Part shown: piece by piece, positions 1 through 15,738 of the stretch
Layout: the number at the start of each line of letters is the position of its first letter
How positions within the stretch are numbered: position 1 is the stretch's first letter
Source: Epiperipatus broadwayi
Lineage: Eukaryota; Onychophora; Udeonychophora; Euonychophora; Peripatidae
Reading direction: 5' to 3'
NCBI GenBank assembly: GCA_028023455.1
Contig: JAQFVV010012498.1
Coordinates: 3,067,001 to 3,131,000 of the forward strand
DNA: 64,000 bases
The notes under the pieces: model-generated
What the model saw: the letters and a program-made list of their open reading frames with translations, nothing else
Told to the model about the DNA's origin: nothing
The model's database searches: none
Position numbers and translations under genes: made by a program

Positions 1-544
1 TCAAGTTCCCATAGTCTATTGCTGTCATTTGTTCTATGGCCTTTTCTGCGACCGAATGCACAAAAAACAATTCTTTAACATTATCTCTATGAACGATGGG
101 GTTCTCTCCTGGGTCATCTTTGAAAATTTGAATCTGTATCAAGGATCCAGGCATTGGTGTCTGTAACTTCTTCATACTAAGTTGAGGACTCATCATCTGC
201 CCCATTTCCACTTTTAGTTTCATTTGACCAGTGGTCTGAACATCTTTTTCTTTTCCTGTATCTATATCCGCTTCTTCCACTGTTTCGTAACTGGACTCAT
301 CCTCACCACTATTATTTTCCTTGCTGTCCACAACTTCTTTTGGTGTGGCCTGATCATCTTCATTTTCTATTTTTGGGTCTTCAGAGGGATTAATTTCTTG
401 CTGAAGCTTTACATTTTCTAGATTTGAGTTGGCTTGGATGCCATATGCTTCCTCGATCCTTACCAGCCTTTCCATCATCATCATCAGTACCTTTCGATCT
501 TCTCTCATTTCTCTGAGGATCGTTTGTAAAGTGTCTTTTCCCAT
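1..544 (-). CDS. Partial unrecognised protein, N-terminal 181 residues, runs off the left edge
   Basis: A reading frame on the minus strand opens with ATG at 544-542 and stays open to the window edge, so only its N-terminus is visible. The start is the first Met after an in-frame TGA about 19 codons upstream and has a good animal context (A at -3, G at +4). The protein begins MGKDTLQTILREMREDRK, continues with a Met-rich helical stretch (MMMMERLVRIEE), then an acidic, low-complexity part rich in Glu, Asp, Ser and Asn (about residues 45-95), then a more ordered part (IQIQIFKDDPGENPIVHRD). Base composition is much less AT-rich than the neighbourhood and there are no stops over 181 codons, so it is probably coding. 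I do not recognise the family. It could be the first exon of a host gene or the start of a gag-like protein of a retroelement that lies mostly outside the window. Confidence 0.5.
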   Translation of the reverse strand, partial: MGKDTLQTILREMREDRKVLMMMMERLVRIEEAYGIQANSNLENVKLQQEINPSEDPKIENEDDQATPKEVVDSKENNSGEDESSYETVEEADIDTGKEKDVQTTGQMKLKVEMGQMMSPQLSMKKLQTPMPGSLIQIQIFKDDPGENPIVHRDNVKELFFVHSVAEKAIEQMTAIDYGNL

Positions 545-1972
545 TTTTGAAAATACGAAAATAATGTAATAAACAATCAATATAATGAACACTGCAGATC
601 AACTTATAGTACTCTCTGTATGCTTAAAAATATTTTTTTTTCTTCAGTAATTTTAACTAGGTCTCTGACTACAGGTCCATTGTCCTAATCTTCACCAGCT
701 GCTTCATATTCTTTCCCCAATCTATGTAATCTGCCTTTTTTTTAGTTTACCTACGTTTTCTTGGTTAGCTCTTTATTTTACCTGTTTGAGTGAGACATGT
801 ATTCAAAAATATATAAAAAAAACATTATTCACTTTCCCTTTGTTCAACTGTTCTGTTCTTCCATGTCTGAAAAAAAAACTATACAGTGATATACAAATAT
901 TATGTATTAGCAGATACAACAAATCATTCTGTATTGAACACACTTGGTTTTTTATTATGGCGATTGACCCACTACTGTGCTGACAATCAAATTTGCTGAC
1001 AAATTTATTTATATGGGCGCCAGTGAGCAAAATGAGATCAATAGGGCATGTGATATAACCTATTGACCCCCAAACCACATATGATAGACTTAACCTTTAA
1101 TAAAACAATTGAATTGATGATGAGTAATATTATTTAATAACAGCTAACATGTTCATGACCTGAGTTTAAATATAGGAGTTCACTACTTCATTTTTACTAA
1201 GCATGAGGCTTTAACACCAAAAAAAAATGTCAAAATTAATATTACAAGAACTTTTATTGGAGATATTATTCTAAATCTTGCTAGCATGAAAGCGTGCAAA
1301 CCATTTAAGCATTTTGCCAACTGCATCTGGCTGCTTGGTGTACACAAAGGGTCTTCACCTGCTTTGAGGTTACTCTAGAAATACGGAGCGAACATTTAAT
1401 ATATATGCTAGCAAGCAATACTTTGAAATTAAGACTTTTATGATATCATATTGGATATTTTTAATTATAACAACTGAGATAAACATAATTAATTTTGACA
1501 CAGAAAACATTTCATTTATTTTTACCCCAATGCTTTGATCTATGGACTCTTACAACTTTGCTAACGATATTTTTCCTATTGTCACGAACGCGTATAACAC
1601 AAACGTATAATATATATACTGATATAGTACACGTATAATTAATATATATCCATATGAATAATTATTTTAACTAACGAATCTTTTACTGAACGAACATTTA
1701 AAAATAATCTTGAAAACATTTTTATAAGAAAGAATTAGAAAATGATATTTTAATTTATTAAATCATTTCAGTATATATATAACACTTCTTTTTTTTTTTT
1801 TTAAAAAAATATCACTCTACAGAAACATTTACTTTATTGGGATTTCAATTAACTGAGTAACTAAAATCACAATTCTAATATCCAGGGCATGTGTGGGGTT
1901 TATTAAGTCGAGCCACAATGATTGGGCAGCCAAAAACATAACCATGTACCGGTCGAAATCCACCACCAACAA
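545..1972. other. AT-rich non-coding stretch
   Basis: No convincing gene is seen. The short frames here translate to low-complexity sequence. The part just upstream of the minus-strand CDS start (545-650) would hold its 5' leader. A stretch near 1907-1950 carries a GGGCAGCCAA-type motif that recurs near 45.74 kb. Confidence 0.5.
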
Positions 1973-2410
1973 GTTAGTATACGCACCAACTGTTAGTAAT
2001 ATTGCAGCAATCAGGTTAGTCTATGCACCAACTGTTAGAAATATCACAGTAAACAGGTTAGTATATGCACAACATTTCGAGAGGTATTACTCTCCCCTCT
2101 TCTTCAGGTGTTTCTGGCTTGACCAGTGATAGTACTAGCATGGGATTTGAACCTGGTCCTTAGATTCTTGATTATTGAATTTGAAGATAACACTAACCAG
2201 CTGAGCTATCCTGCCATGCTAGTACTGTCACTGATCAGGCAAGCAACACCTGAAGAAGAGGGGAGAATAATACCTCTCAAAACATTATGCACATACTAAC
2301 CTGTTTGCTGTGATATTACTAACAGTTGGTGCATATACTAACTTGTTGTTGTGATATTACTAACAGTTGGTGCATATACTAACCTGTTTACTGTGATATT
2401 ACTAACAGTT
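1973..2410. repeat. Foldback element with tandem-repeat arms
   Basis: Two long inverted arms (about 1973-2144 and 2213-2410) are reverse complements of each other at roughly 85-90% by eye. Each arm is built from tandem units of about 42 bp that contain GCACCAACTGTTAG, visible at 1973, 2015 and 2057 and mirrored at about 2295, 2337 and 2377. Inside these lies a stem-loop motif of the form CTGAAGA-AGAGG-loop-CCTCT-CGAAA (minus strand at 2067-2098; plus strand from 2251). The arms meet at a palindrome centred on AGTACTAGCATGG. The roughly 70-bp middle is tRNA-like (separate entry). The structure would form a long hairpin as single-stranded DNA or RNA. It is probably a non-autonomous mobile element; the superfamily is unclear. 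Confidence 0.7.
2142..2216 (-). other. tRNA-like sequence with pol III A and B boxes (SINE head or tRNA pseudogene)
   Basis: Read on the minus strand, an A box TAGCTCAGCTGG (2208-2197) is followed at tRNA-like spacing by a B box GGTTCAAATCC (2153-2143). The D-arm entry (GATAGCTCAGCTGGTTAG) looks like a normal tRNA. The acceptor and T stems are not properly complementary, and the flanks pair instead through the palindrome that closes the foldback. It is therefore a tRNA-derived repeat rather than a working tRNA gene. The boxes could still drive pol III transcription of the foldback. Confidence 0.6.
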
Positions 2411-8173
<5,763 letters not shown>

Positions 8174-8190
8174 GTATTTAAACCCCTTTA

Positions 8191-8209
8191 TGGTGCCCAT
8201 ACGAGTGGC
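8191..8209 (+). promoter_or_regulatory. Candidate primer-binding site
   Basis: TGGTGCCCATACGAGTGGC lies about 17 bp after the apparent LTR end. It resembles the tRNA-Lys-type primer site (TGGCGCCC...) used by many Ty3/gypsy elements, with one substitution in the first eight bases. The distance to the LTR is larger than usual, which may mean the LTR end is really nearer to 8190. Confidence 0.35.
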
Positions 8210-8689
8210 AGGATTAGTGAACTAATCATTGATTATCATGATTGATTTATATAAAAAATCCCTAATGTGTTAATTGAATTATTAGATCAAATAATAATAT
8301 TTTTTTTTTTGATTTTGTTAAAATATTAAATAAAGACTAGTCTAATATGACTATGTCATCAGTAGGCAAATCATACATAGATTGATATAGTTTATGTATG
8401 AATAATTCATGTGGTGGTTGTGGTGATGATGTTGAGAAAAGAAAGTATGCAACTTGTTTATATGAATTTGAGTTTACTGTAAATAAATAGTTATAAATAT
8501 GGTTTATGGTATCTAATAATAGATATCATGATAATGAAATATAATTGATTTGTCAAGTTATTTGAGGGAGTTGTTGATTGTTGGAATAGCCTAGTAGAAA
8601 ATATTTTTATGATGTTGAACTAAGTCATATTTTTAAAGAAAAATTAGCATAGTGATTTAGTAAAAAAAAAATAAATATATTTTTCAAAA

Positions 8690-10029
8690 ATGAATGGAAT
8701 TGAAAATTCAGACAAACAAGAAAATATTTGTTCTGTCCAAGAACAAGAGCTCAAGGATATGTTAGAAGTGGAAATAAGAATGGAAAAAGAAAGGGAGAGT
8801 CATAGGAAAGATAGAGAAATAAGAAAGGATATCCAATGTGAAGCTATAAAAGAAAAGAAAGTTGTTGTAGTGGAAGAGAAGAAAAGTTTAGATGATTTGT
8901 TTGTATTGATGATGAACATAAATGTAACTTTGGGTGAATCTTTAAATAAAAAGTTAGAAGAGTCTAATAATTCTTTAAGAGGAGATAATAGATTTTTAAG
9001 AGTACATTTAGAAGAGAATAGTAAAAAGTCAGAAGAAGATAATAGATCTTTAAGAGTACAGTTAGAAGAGACTAGCAAATCTTTAAGAGAAGATTTGTGT
9101 GGAAAGTTAGAAGAGAGTAATAAATCTTTAAGAGAAGAACAACAAGAAACTAATAAAGTGATAAATGAGAAGTTAGAATTAATGAATAAAGGTATAGTTG
9201 AAAATCAACAAGCGATTAAGTTTATAAAGGGAGATTTAGAGAAAAAATTTGGAGAATTAAGTGAAAAGTTTGCAACAAAAGAAAATGTTATAGAGATAGT
9301 AAAAGAGAAAATAGATGAAAAATTAGAGGGATACGTTCATAAAGATGTTCAAGCTCTCCAAGTCCATGGTAAAGAAGCTATCAAACAATGGACAGTTAGT
9401 AAAGATGAATTGAATGTAAAGATACAACATTTTTAGATGAAGCTTTAGGTAGTGTTAAAGGTATACAGAATCAAATGGAATTAATGGAAAACAAGTTTGA
9501 ATTTTTAAGAACAGAAGTAAAAGAAGAAATGGATAACAGTACTCTAGAATTTAAAAAAGAGTTGGGAATAGGAATAGAGAAAAATTTACAGGTTATAAAA
9601 TCTAACAAAACTGAAGATCAAAGATATCAATCTAAAATGGGAGAAAGGTTGAAGAAGTTAGAGAAAGAATTAATAGATCGAATAGAGAAGAATAAAGAAG
9701 TAATTGAAGAAAATAATAACCCAAAAAAGATGAGTAATATAAACATTGATCAATTAAGAAAGGAGCAAAAAAATTATATAGATAGTTTGTTTAGTAAAAT
9801 GAAATTGGATAATCAAATACTTGATAACCATCCTAGAATTGAAAAAATTCAAGTAAGCAATCTTGACAGATGGAAAGATGTAAAAGACTTAATCTGGTCA
9901 TGGTATAATAAATTGAGATGTAAGCAAAAGAATTATGTAGATAGTTTCCTTGATAAAATAAAATTGAATGATTTAATGCCAAATATTTATTCTAAAAGTA
10001 AAGTGATTCAAGTGAGTAATCGTGATTGA
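8690..10029 (+). pseudogene. Gag-like coiled-coil protein, broken by one frameshift
   Basis: The frame starts at 8690 (MNGIENSDKQENIC) and runs 248 codons to a TAG at 9434-9436. Reading moves without loss of character into the next frame at the T5 run (9430-9434), continuing LDEALGSVKGIQNQMELM to a stop at 10029. A single-base indel is the simplest cause; a programmed shift cannot be excluded. The protein is almost wholly charged and helical. A repeated SLREDL / KLEESNKSLREE motif (about residues 85-165) predicts a long parallel coiled coil, as in the N-terminal part of many Ty3-type Gag proteins. A second region has two similar blocks, RKEQKNYIDSLFSKMKLD and RCKQKNYVDSFLDKIKLN, an internal duplication. 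It would assemble virus-like particles in the cytoplasm. It lies in the internal part of the long-LTR element. Confidence 0.7.
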
Positions 10030-10199
10030 TTGAAAATGGGGATAAAATGGAATGTTGGAAGGAAGGTATAAATAATCATAGAGAGAAGTTAAGTAGGTGT
10101 CAGGAAACCAAACATGTTAAAAGTTGCCAATCATTGAAGAACAGCTAGATAAGGAGGATTCCATGGATGTAAGGTTTATTATAATAAAACCAGTACAAG

Positions 10200-10751
10200 G
10201 GGATAATACAAAAAAACCATTTAGAATCTTTAAATAAGTTAGAGAAATTGTTTTCTTTGTGCCCCATGTCCAAAAAGGGAAAATTGGTCCTTTCTAATAT
10301 GTTGCTATATGTAGATGCAAAGGATTGGTGGCAGACGTTAGTTGAAACACCTGGTGAATATGAAGATTTTAAAAATATAGTTTTAGTTGGTTTTGGGGAA
10401 TCTAACCCACAAGCTCAAATCAGATATCAGATGATATCAGAAAAATATAGTATTAAGTCTCTTGGTTTTGTGAAGTTTTTTCATAAGCAAGCTGTTACAT
10501 TAAAAACTTACATTTTTTCTATATTGAAAGTTCAAATGGTAAGATGGAGTAGACAAAATCTACCATATTTAAGTGAGCAAATTTTAAGACTAATATATCA
10601 ATATAATAATAAAGATATCATAATTTTGTTAGATGCAATACAAGTTAGTGAACTTAATGTTGTTAAAATAGCTATAGACGTTTATGAGAAAATGAATTAC
10701 CATATTGATGATATAGCATGTGAAGTTAAGATATGTCAAAATTATGAATAG
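10200..10751 (+). pseudogene. Gag capsid-like domain
   Basis: In the frame ending at 10751 the reading is open from about 10200 with no ATG at its head; the first internal Met is at 10266. Residues read HLESLNKLEKLFSLCPMS, then LLYVDAKDWWQTLVETPG and FKNIVLVGFGESNPQAQI. The small-x-W-W motif followed by an aromatic-rich helix and a phenylalanine-rich loop is the signature of the retrotransposon Gag capsid family (Retrotrans_gag type). It is probably the C-terminal part of the same Gag as the upstream coiled coil, separated by stops and shifts in 10030-10200. No zinc knuckle is seen downstream. Confidence 0.6.
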
Positions 10752-11312
10752 AAAACAATATGTTGATATTAAAAAGGGATTTGAATTGCAGTTAAGTGAG
10801 CCTCTAATTCTGAATAGCCAGAAAAACATAAGTGAAGTTACTGGTATTTCAGACAGAAGGGGACACAAAGTTATAAATAAATTATTATAAAGTTAGGGAG
10901 GTCTTAGTGATTATGTGTTCTTTACAAAATTCTAAAACAGATCAGAGAGAATGCTTTCCTGCTGTCAACTCCAGAAGGTGTTAGAGGAACATATAATGCC
11001 CGAAGCCTCATTCCTTATTCTGTAAGAGTCTAAAACAGAAGCTGTCAAAATTAGTGTGATAGGGATTATTGATTTAGTTATTGGGATATTTACAGTTTGT
11101 TAATTTAAGGACAAATTAATAAACCTAATAGTAAAGTTAGTGTGATATTTAGAGTTTATGAATGGTTCAAAGGCAAATTGCCAGTCTTAATAATGAATTT
11201 CAAGAGTATAGGGAATTTTGTTCATTTATTTATTGTAAAAAGCCATGCAGTAGAAATCAATATAAAAGATTTTTTTTCCAAAGATTAAGCATTATAAAAT
11301 TTAAAATTAAAT
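10752..11312 (+). other. Internal 3' part of the LTR element without pol
   Basis: From the end of the gag-like frame to the polypurine tract only short broken frames occur. No DTG/DSG protease motif, YVDD/YIDD motif or integrase motif could be read on either strand. This is why the element is called non-autonomous. Confidence 0.55.
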
Positions 11313-11324
11313 AAAGGGAGGGGA
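11313..11324 (+). promoter_or_regulatory. Polypurine tract
   Basis: AAAGGGAGGGGA lies three bases before the right LTR start. This is the expected plus-strand primer for reverse transcription, and it confirms that the element is read on the plus strand. Confidence 0.8.
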
Positions 11325-11327
11325 TGT

Positions 11328-14300
11328 TGTGTACTTTTTATTAGCTCAGACTATTTTAAAATAGGATTTTGGTGTATAATTTTAAATTTTACAAATCCAA
11401 TAATATTTACTCATTAAAAGAAGACAGTAATGACATATTAGATCACAGGATTTAAACTCGGTTTTAGCTAATGGAAATTTATAAATGATCTTAACTCAAG
11501 ATACACATAGATAATAACCATAGAATCGTATATATGCAAATGGATGGACAAGTAATATCACTTAGTATTTAAAATCAGTGAAGTTTAACTTGTAATTTTG
11601 TAAACAGAATGCGTTGTAGATGCTAATAATTATTGTTTGTGCGCATTTGATTTTAAAAATAGAAATTATTTATCTTCAAATCTTGCTATATTCAAAAGTA
11701 AATAAATAAGGTTTAATTTTACAAAATACTGATTTAAAATTAAAACAGTAAATTCTATCTGTATTTAATTTCTAAAAATATTGTATTTCAATATTTTTTT
11801 TTCCAAAACGAAAAAATCGGTCATTTTAAAATAATAGACCAAACAACTTGAGAGGTAAATCTATGTTATTATAAACAAAAAAAAGGTGGGAAATATTAGC
11901 CAATCGAAAAGTGTCAAACAATTGTATACTATCGAACTGGAGAAAAAAAAGAAAGATTTTTTTTCTTCTCTTTCTGGATCGTAAAATAAGTAAATAGGTT
12001 TTTGTACCCCTTGTAATAAATTTTTTTTTAAAAAGAAAAAAGTTGGACTAAAAATTTCTAAAATTTTATGATTAGCAACTCTACATCAATATATATGGAT
12101 AATTATAAGCTTTGTTGTTAAAATAATGGAATAAATTAATCGTTTTTCTACTGGGCAAGTCAATAATCGGTAATTCCCAATAATCTCTTGAAAATTAATA
12201 AATATTGAAGAAATAATCGGAGATGAATAATCAATGAATATATTCATGGAAAAGTAACAATAATTGTGCCATAGGGAAAATGAACTGCAGTAATATACAA
12301 AAGGAAATAAATATCCAGTAAGGATAGATAAAAGAATAGTAAATCTCTTGGAAACAGTTAAGTATATATATTTAAAACTTAATGGAACTAAATTAGTAAT
12401 AAATAAAAAGTGTTCAGTATTATTATGGATATATATAAAATCTTAATTACAATGTGAGATAGAATTATTTATTTTGAGCCATACTGGCAGGAATGTCAGT
12501 TTCTATAAAGTTTAACTGAAGAAACGTTGCACGACACATTTTTAATTGAAATCATAAGTGTACCTTTTACTATAGAGAGAAATATGTATCATCTAAAATA
12601 AATAAGGCAAGCCACAAATAAATTTTTATTACTAAACAAAGAACTAAACAAAGGATTATTGTTGCAGTAACTCAAATACCTCGAGGATCTTCAGATAAGC
12701 AGAATCTTTAAAAAATAAGGAAAAATAAAAACGTACTAATAAGTTTATGGAGTGTGGAACAACTAAAAAATTTAAAATTGTTCTTATACTTTAGCTGAGA
12801 GTTTAAAAGAGAACTTCTTTCTAATGTTGGTATTTATATTTTTAATCTATGATTTGTTAGTATAATAGGGGAGGGGGAAGAGAACTAAATTATTTAATAA
12901 GGAATTAATTCAAGTGTTGTTTATTAATAGTTATTAATAATTAGGTTGAGATTAAAGATTATTAATCATTTAAATAAACAAGTATGCTCGATATTTTAGT
13001 ATGAAAGAGTATTTAAAATGATATATACATATTCCAGAGAGCAGGTTGTATTTACATGTGTGAATGGATAAACCAAAAACAATGATTTTGTTCTTATGGG
13101 AAAGATAAAGTATTAATTTTGTTTGCTTACCAACCTCCAGAATTATGACCCTATGTTCTCACTTATTTTGGTATTGTTACTTAATCCTCAAGTACTATTA
13201 TTATGTAGAGGTTGAACTAATGGACCATGAATGGAAAAAAAATGATTGTTTAATAAACTGAATGTATGATATGTAGTTCACATACATAAGGATAAATATC
13301 TCAACATATAATAGGAAATTGTTAGTTTTGTTTGATAATAATACTCCAAAGATTAATTTTCTGTTGTTATTATAATATATGTGTATTATTTTGTTATAAG
13401 TTATTTTAAATTTGATATTAATAGTAATGTTTATTATCATTTGTAATGAATATTATTAAAATTATTGTTTTAAAAGTTTTATCAAATTCCAATTGCTGCA
13501 TTTCTTTTCTGGGCTCATTCTCACCACATCACATAACTTAAAATTGTACAGTCAAAATTAAAATGAAAAGTCAATTCAATTTAAAGCAAATCTAACAGTT
13601 TAATAAGCATAATCCCATAGGTCATTGATCACATTGCCAATGATCCCATAGGTCATTGATGACATTGCCAATTATTAAAGTGTATTTATTAATATAAAAT
13701 TAAATGATACATTAGTTATTAGTGAAAGTATTAGTGTTAATCACAGTTTAGTTAATAATATTATTTTAATATTCAGTATTAAAGAACATACATATAAAGC
13801 TTGATTATGAATTTAAATTATAAGCCTTTCTTAATTTGTACACTATCCATGGAAATCTGTAAAATCCCTCTTGATATTCCATAAGTAGTATGAAAAATTA
13901 ATAAATATTATCCTGAGATTTCCTTATTGTAAAGTTATTCTTGTGATTATTGTCAATATTAATTATTAAAAGTAATAGGAATCAAAGTTTATCTGTAATT
14001 ATCTATCAGATCAATTTAATGAGTGATTGAATTAAAACTTAATACTTATAAACATAATATAATATGTTGGATATTATTGTTTGCCATGAGAGTATGTAGA
14101 TACTTAATAAGGAGGAGTATCTGGGTATTCTTATGCCATTGAACAGATATTTTGTATTTGTTAATGTTAAGGGGATGTGATCTGTTTATAGGTAAATGAG
14201 TCTCATATCAATTATATTTAAAACACATTTTATTTTAGAAACATTTACTCATGTCAAAGTAACTTGGGATAAATACTAATCTTATCTAAATTCAATTGTA

Positions 14301-14425
14301 TAGTTAAAGAAAATGGTCAGGATATAGTAAGTCTGTTAATTGTACCTAGCCAGGGTCCAAGTAGGGCCTAATATAAGGGACTTGGAAACTCTGCTTAGGG
14401 TTGTACCACCTATAGACAGGCCACA
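11328..14425 (+). repeat. Right (3') LTR
   Basis: It is the second copy of the LTR, beginning TGTGTACTTTTTATTAG. It differs from the left copy by scattered substitutions. Near 13614-13675 the left copy's sequence is replaced by a tandem 31-bp duplication containing CCCATAGGTCATTGAT. It ends at GGCCACA before a TA-rich flank. Confidence 0.85.
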
Positions 14426-14482
14426 ATTTTATATATATATACCAATCCAATTGCTAGATCTAGTGTCTGAACCTACTCTGAC

Positions 14483-14525
14483 ACCTCTCTGAGGAGTGTC
14501 AAAGCACGAAACCATGGTCAGGGGT
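14483..14525 (+). ncRNA. Type I hammerhead ribozyme
   Basis: All core parts are present in order. Stem I 3' strand is ACCTCT (14483-14488). The core box CTGAGGA follows (14489-14495). Stem II is GTG/CAC around a six-base loop TCAAAG (14496-14507). GAAA is at 14508-14511. A minimal stem III is formed by C14512 pairing with G14517, with loop CATG. U14518 and C14519 complete the GUC cleavage triplet. The stem I 5' strand AGGGGT (14520-14525) pairs over six positions with ACCTCT, with one G-U. Cleavage is expected between 14519 and 14520. Very short stem III and open stem I are typical of hammerheads in Penelope-like elements, retrozymes and some animal satellites. It lies just outside the right LTR; the surrounding repeat (about 14440-14600) shares motifs with the 37-kb locus. 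Activity is inferred, not shown. Confidence 0.8.
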
Positions 14526-15066
14526 TTGGGGAAGGGGTTACTGATAGAGATATTTTAAGTGCTGGCTCTGGCTAAGCATTTATCATAAAGATTGTAGAGG
14601 AATTGGCAATCCTCATTGTTTTTATAACTTACAAGCTTAAGAGATAGGGTCACATGATCTATGACTCTTATTTTGACAATTGCTAGTTTCTCTTGTAAAT
14701 ATTTAAAATTACATTAGCAAATAGGTGTGTCTGACTAATTAAAATGATCACTAAATCAAGTTTATTTATTTAATTGAATCAATATTTACTACTATTAATA
14801 AAAAAAGGTGAATAAATAATAAAATATACTGCAATATACATTCCAACTAAATATCGTAAATATATATTCATCACAATTGTCATTAAAGAAAATAAGTTCT
14901 TACAAAGCAAAGATTTGTTTATTTTATGTTTATTATAAAATATAAATAATTCACGCAAAACGGAAATGTTGTTGAACAAATACAAGACAAAAATAAAAGA
15001 AAGCTATTAATAATTAGTAATATTCATCCGATATAATAATTTATCAAATTAAATTAAAATAATAAG
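14526..15066. other. Remainder of the hammerhead-bearing repeat and AT-rich spacer
   Basis: GATAGAGATATTTTAA (14544-14559) and AAGTGCTGGCT (about 14559-14570) recur at the 37-kb hammerhead in a different order. After about 14600 nothing further is recognisable. Confidence 0.4.
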
Positions 15067-15092
15067 TCATCATCATCATCATCATCATCAGC
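15067..15092 (-). repeat. (ATC/ATG)n tail of the RTE element
   Basis: A run of TCA trinucleotides on the plus strand corresponds to the GATGAT-type 3' tail of the RTE element. A similar tail marks the truncated relative at 32007. Confidence 0.75.
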
Positions 15093-15201
15093 CATTATCA
15101 ATCCACTGCAGGATGAAGGTCTCCCCAAGTTCAATCCATCTTTTTCTAACTTTAGCTTCTCTTCGCCACATCACCCCTGCACAGTTTCTTATTTCATCCA
15201 T

Positions 15202-15731
15202 CTATCTCCCACATGGTCTCTTTCTGGGTCTTTTACAATCTCTTGGAATCCAGTTTAAAATTTCAATTGTCCATCTATTATCATCTATTCTAACAATATG
15301 TCCAGCCCAACTCCACTTCAGTCTTTTAATTTTTTCAATGAAGTCAGTAACACCTGTTTGTTCTCTTACCCATACATTGCATTTTTGATCCCTTTTGTTA
15401 CTCCCAACATGCAACTCTCATTACTTCTTTGAGTGGTCTAAAGTCTCAGTACTGCTCTTTTATTAAGTGTCCAAGTCTTAGATCCATAAGTAAGAACTGG
15501 CAAAACACATTTATTAAAAACCTTCCTTTTCAAACACATAGGCATATTTTCTTTTAGTATCAAGTTAATTCTACCAAAAGCACTCCAACCAAGTTTAATT
15601 CTATGACTAATTTCATCCACTATATTTACATCTGTATTAATAATCTGACAAAGGTATTTGTAACTGTTAACTTCTTCTAACTCATCATAATCAATATTTA
15701 TTTTCATATTTTGAGAAAATCTATTAAACAT
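15202..15731 (-). pseudogene. RTE ORF, C-terminal part after the reverse transcriptase
   Basis: Two frames cover the conserved tail. The first (15731-15438) carries NSYKYLCQIINTD, then FGRINLIL, and ends with LPVLTYGSKTWTLNKRAVLRL, the YGxETWTL block found after the thumb in RTE and related LINEs. The second (15414-15202) carries GVTDFIEKIKRLKWSWAGHI followed by a DDNRW motif, the very conserved RTE C-terminal block. One frameshift lies between them at about 15414-15438. Confidence 0.85.
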
Positions 15732-15738
15732 TACTTTA

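Noticed and set aside
390-602. Minus-strand frame of 70 codons
   Set aside because: Overlaps the 181-codon frame in another register. Its sequence is basic low complexity with weaker start context.
2142-2216. Functional tRNA gene
   Set aside because: A and B boxes are good, but the acceptor and T stems do not pair and the element is embedded in a foldback.
8800-9078. Minus-strand frame opposite the gag coiled coil
   Set aside because: Serine- and leucine-rich antisense of an AGA/GAA-rich coding region.
15060-15095. CRISPR-like or independent microsatellite reading of the TCA run
   Set aside because: Its position at the 3' end of an RTE element explains it as the element's tail.
15113-15388. 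Plus-strand frame of 91 codons
   Set aside because: Shadow of the RTE C-terminal domain on the minus strand.
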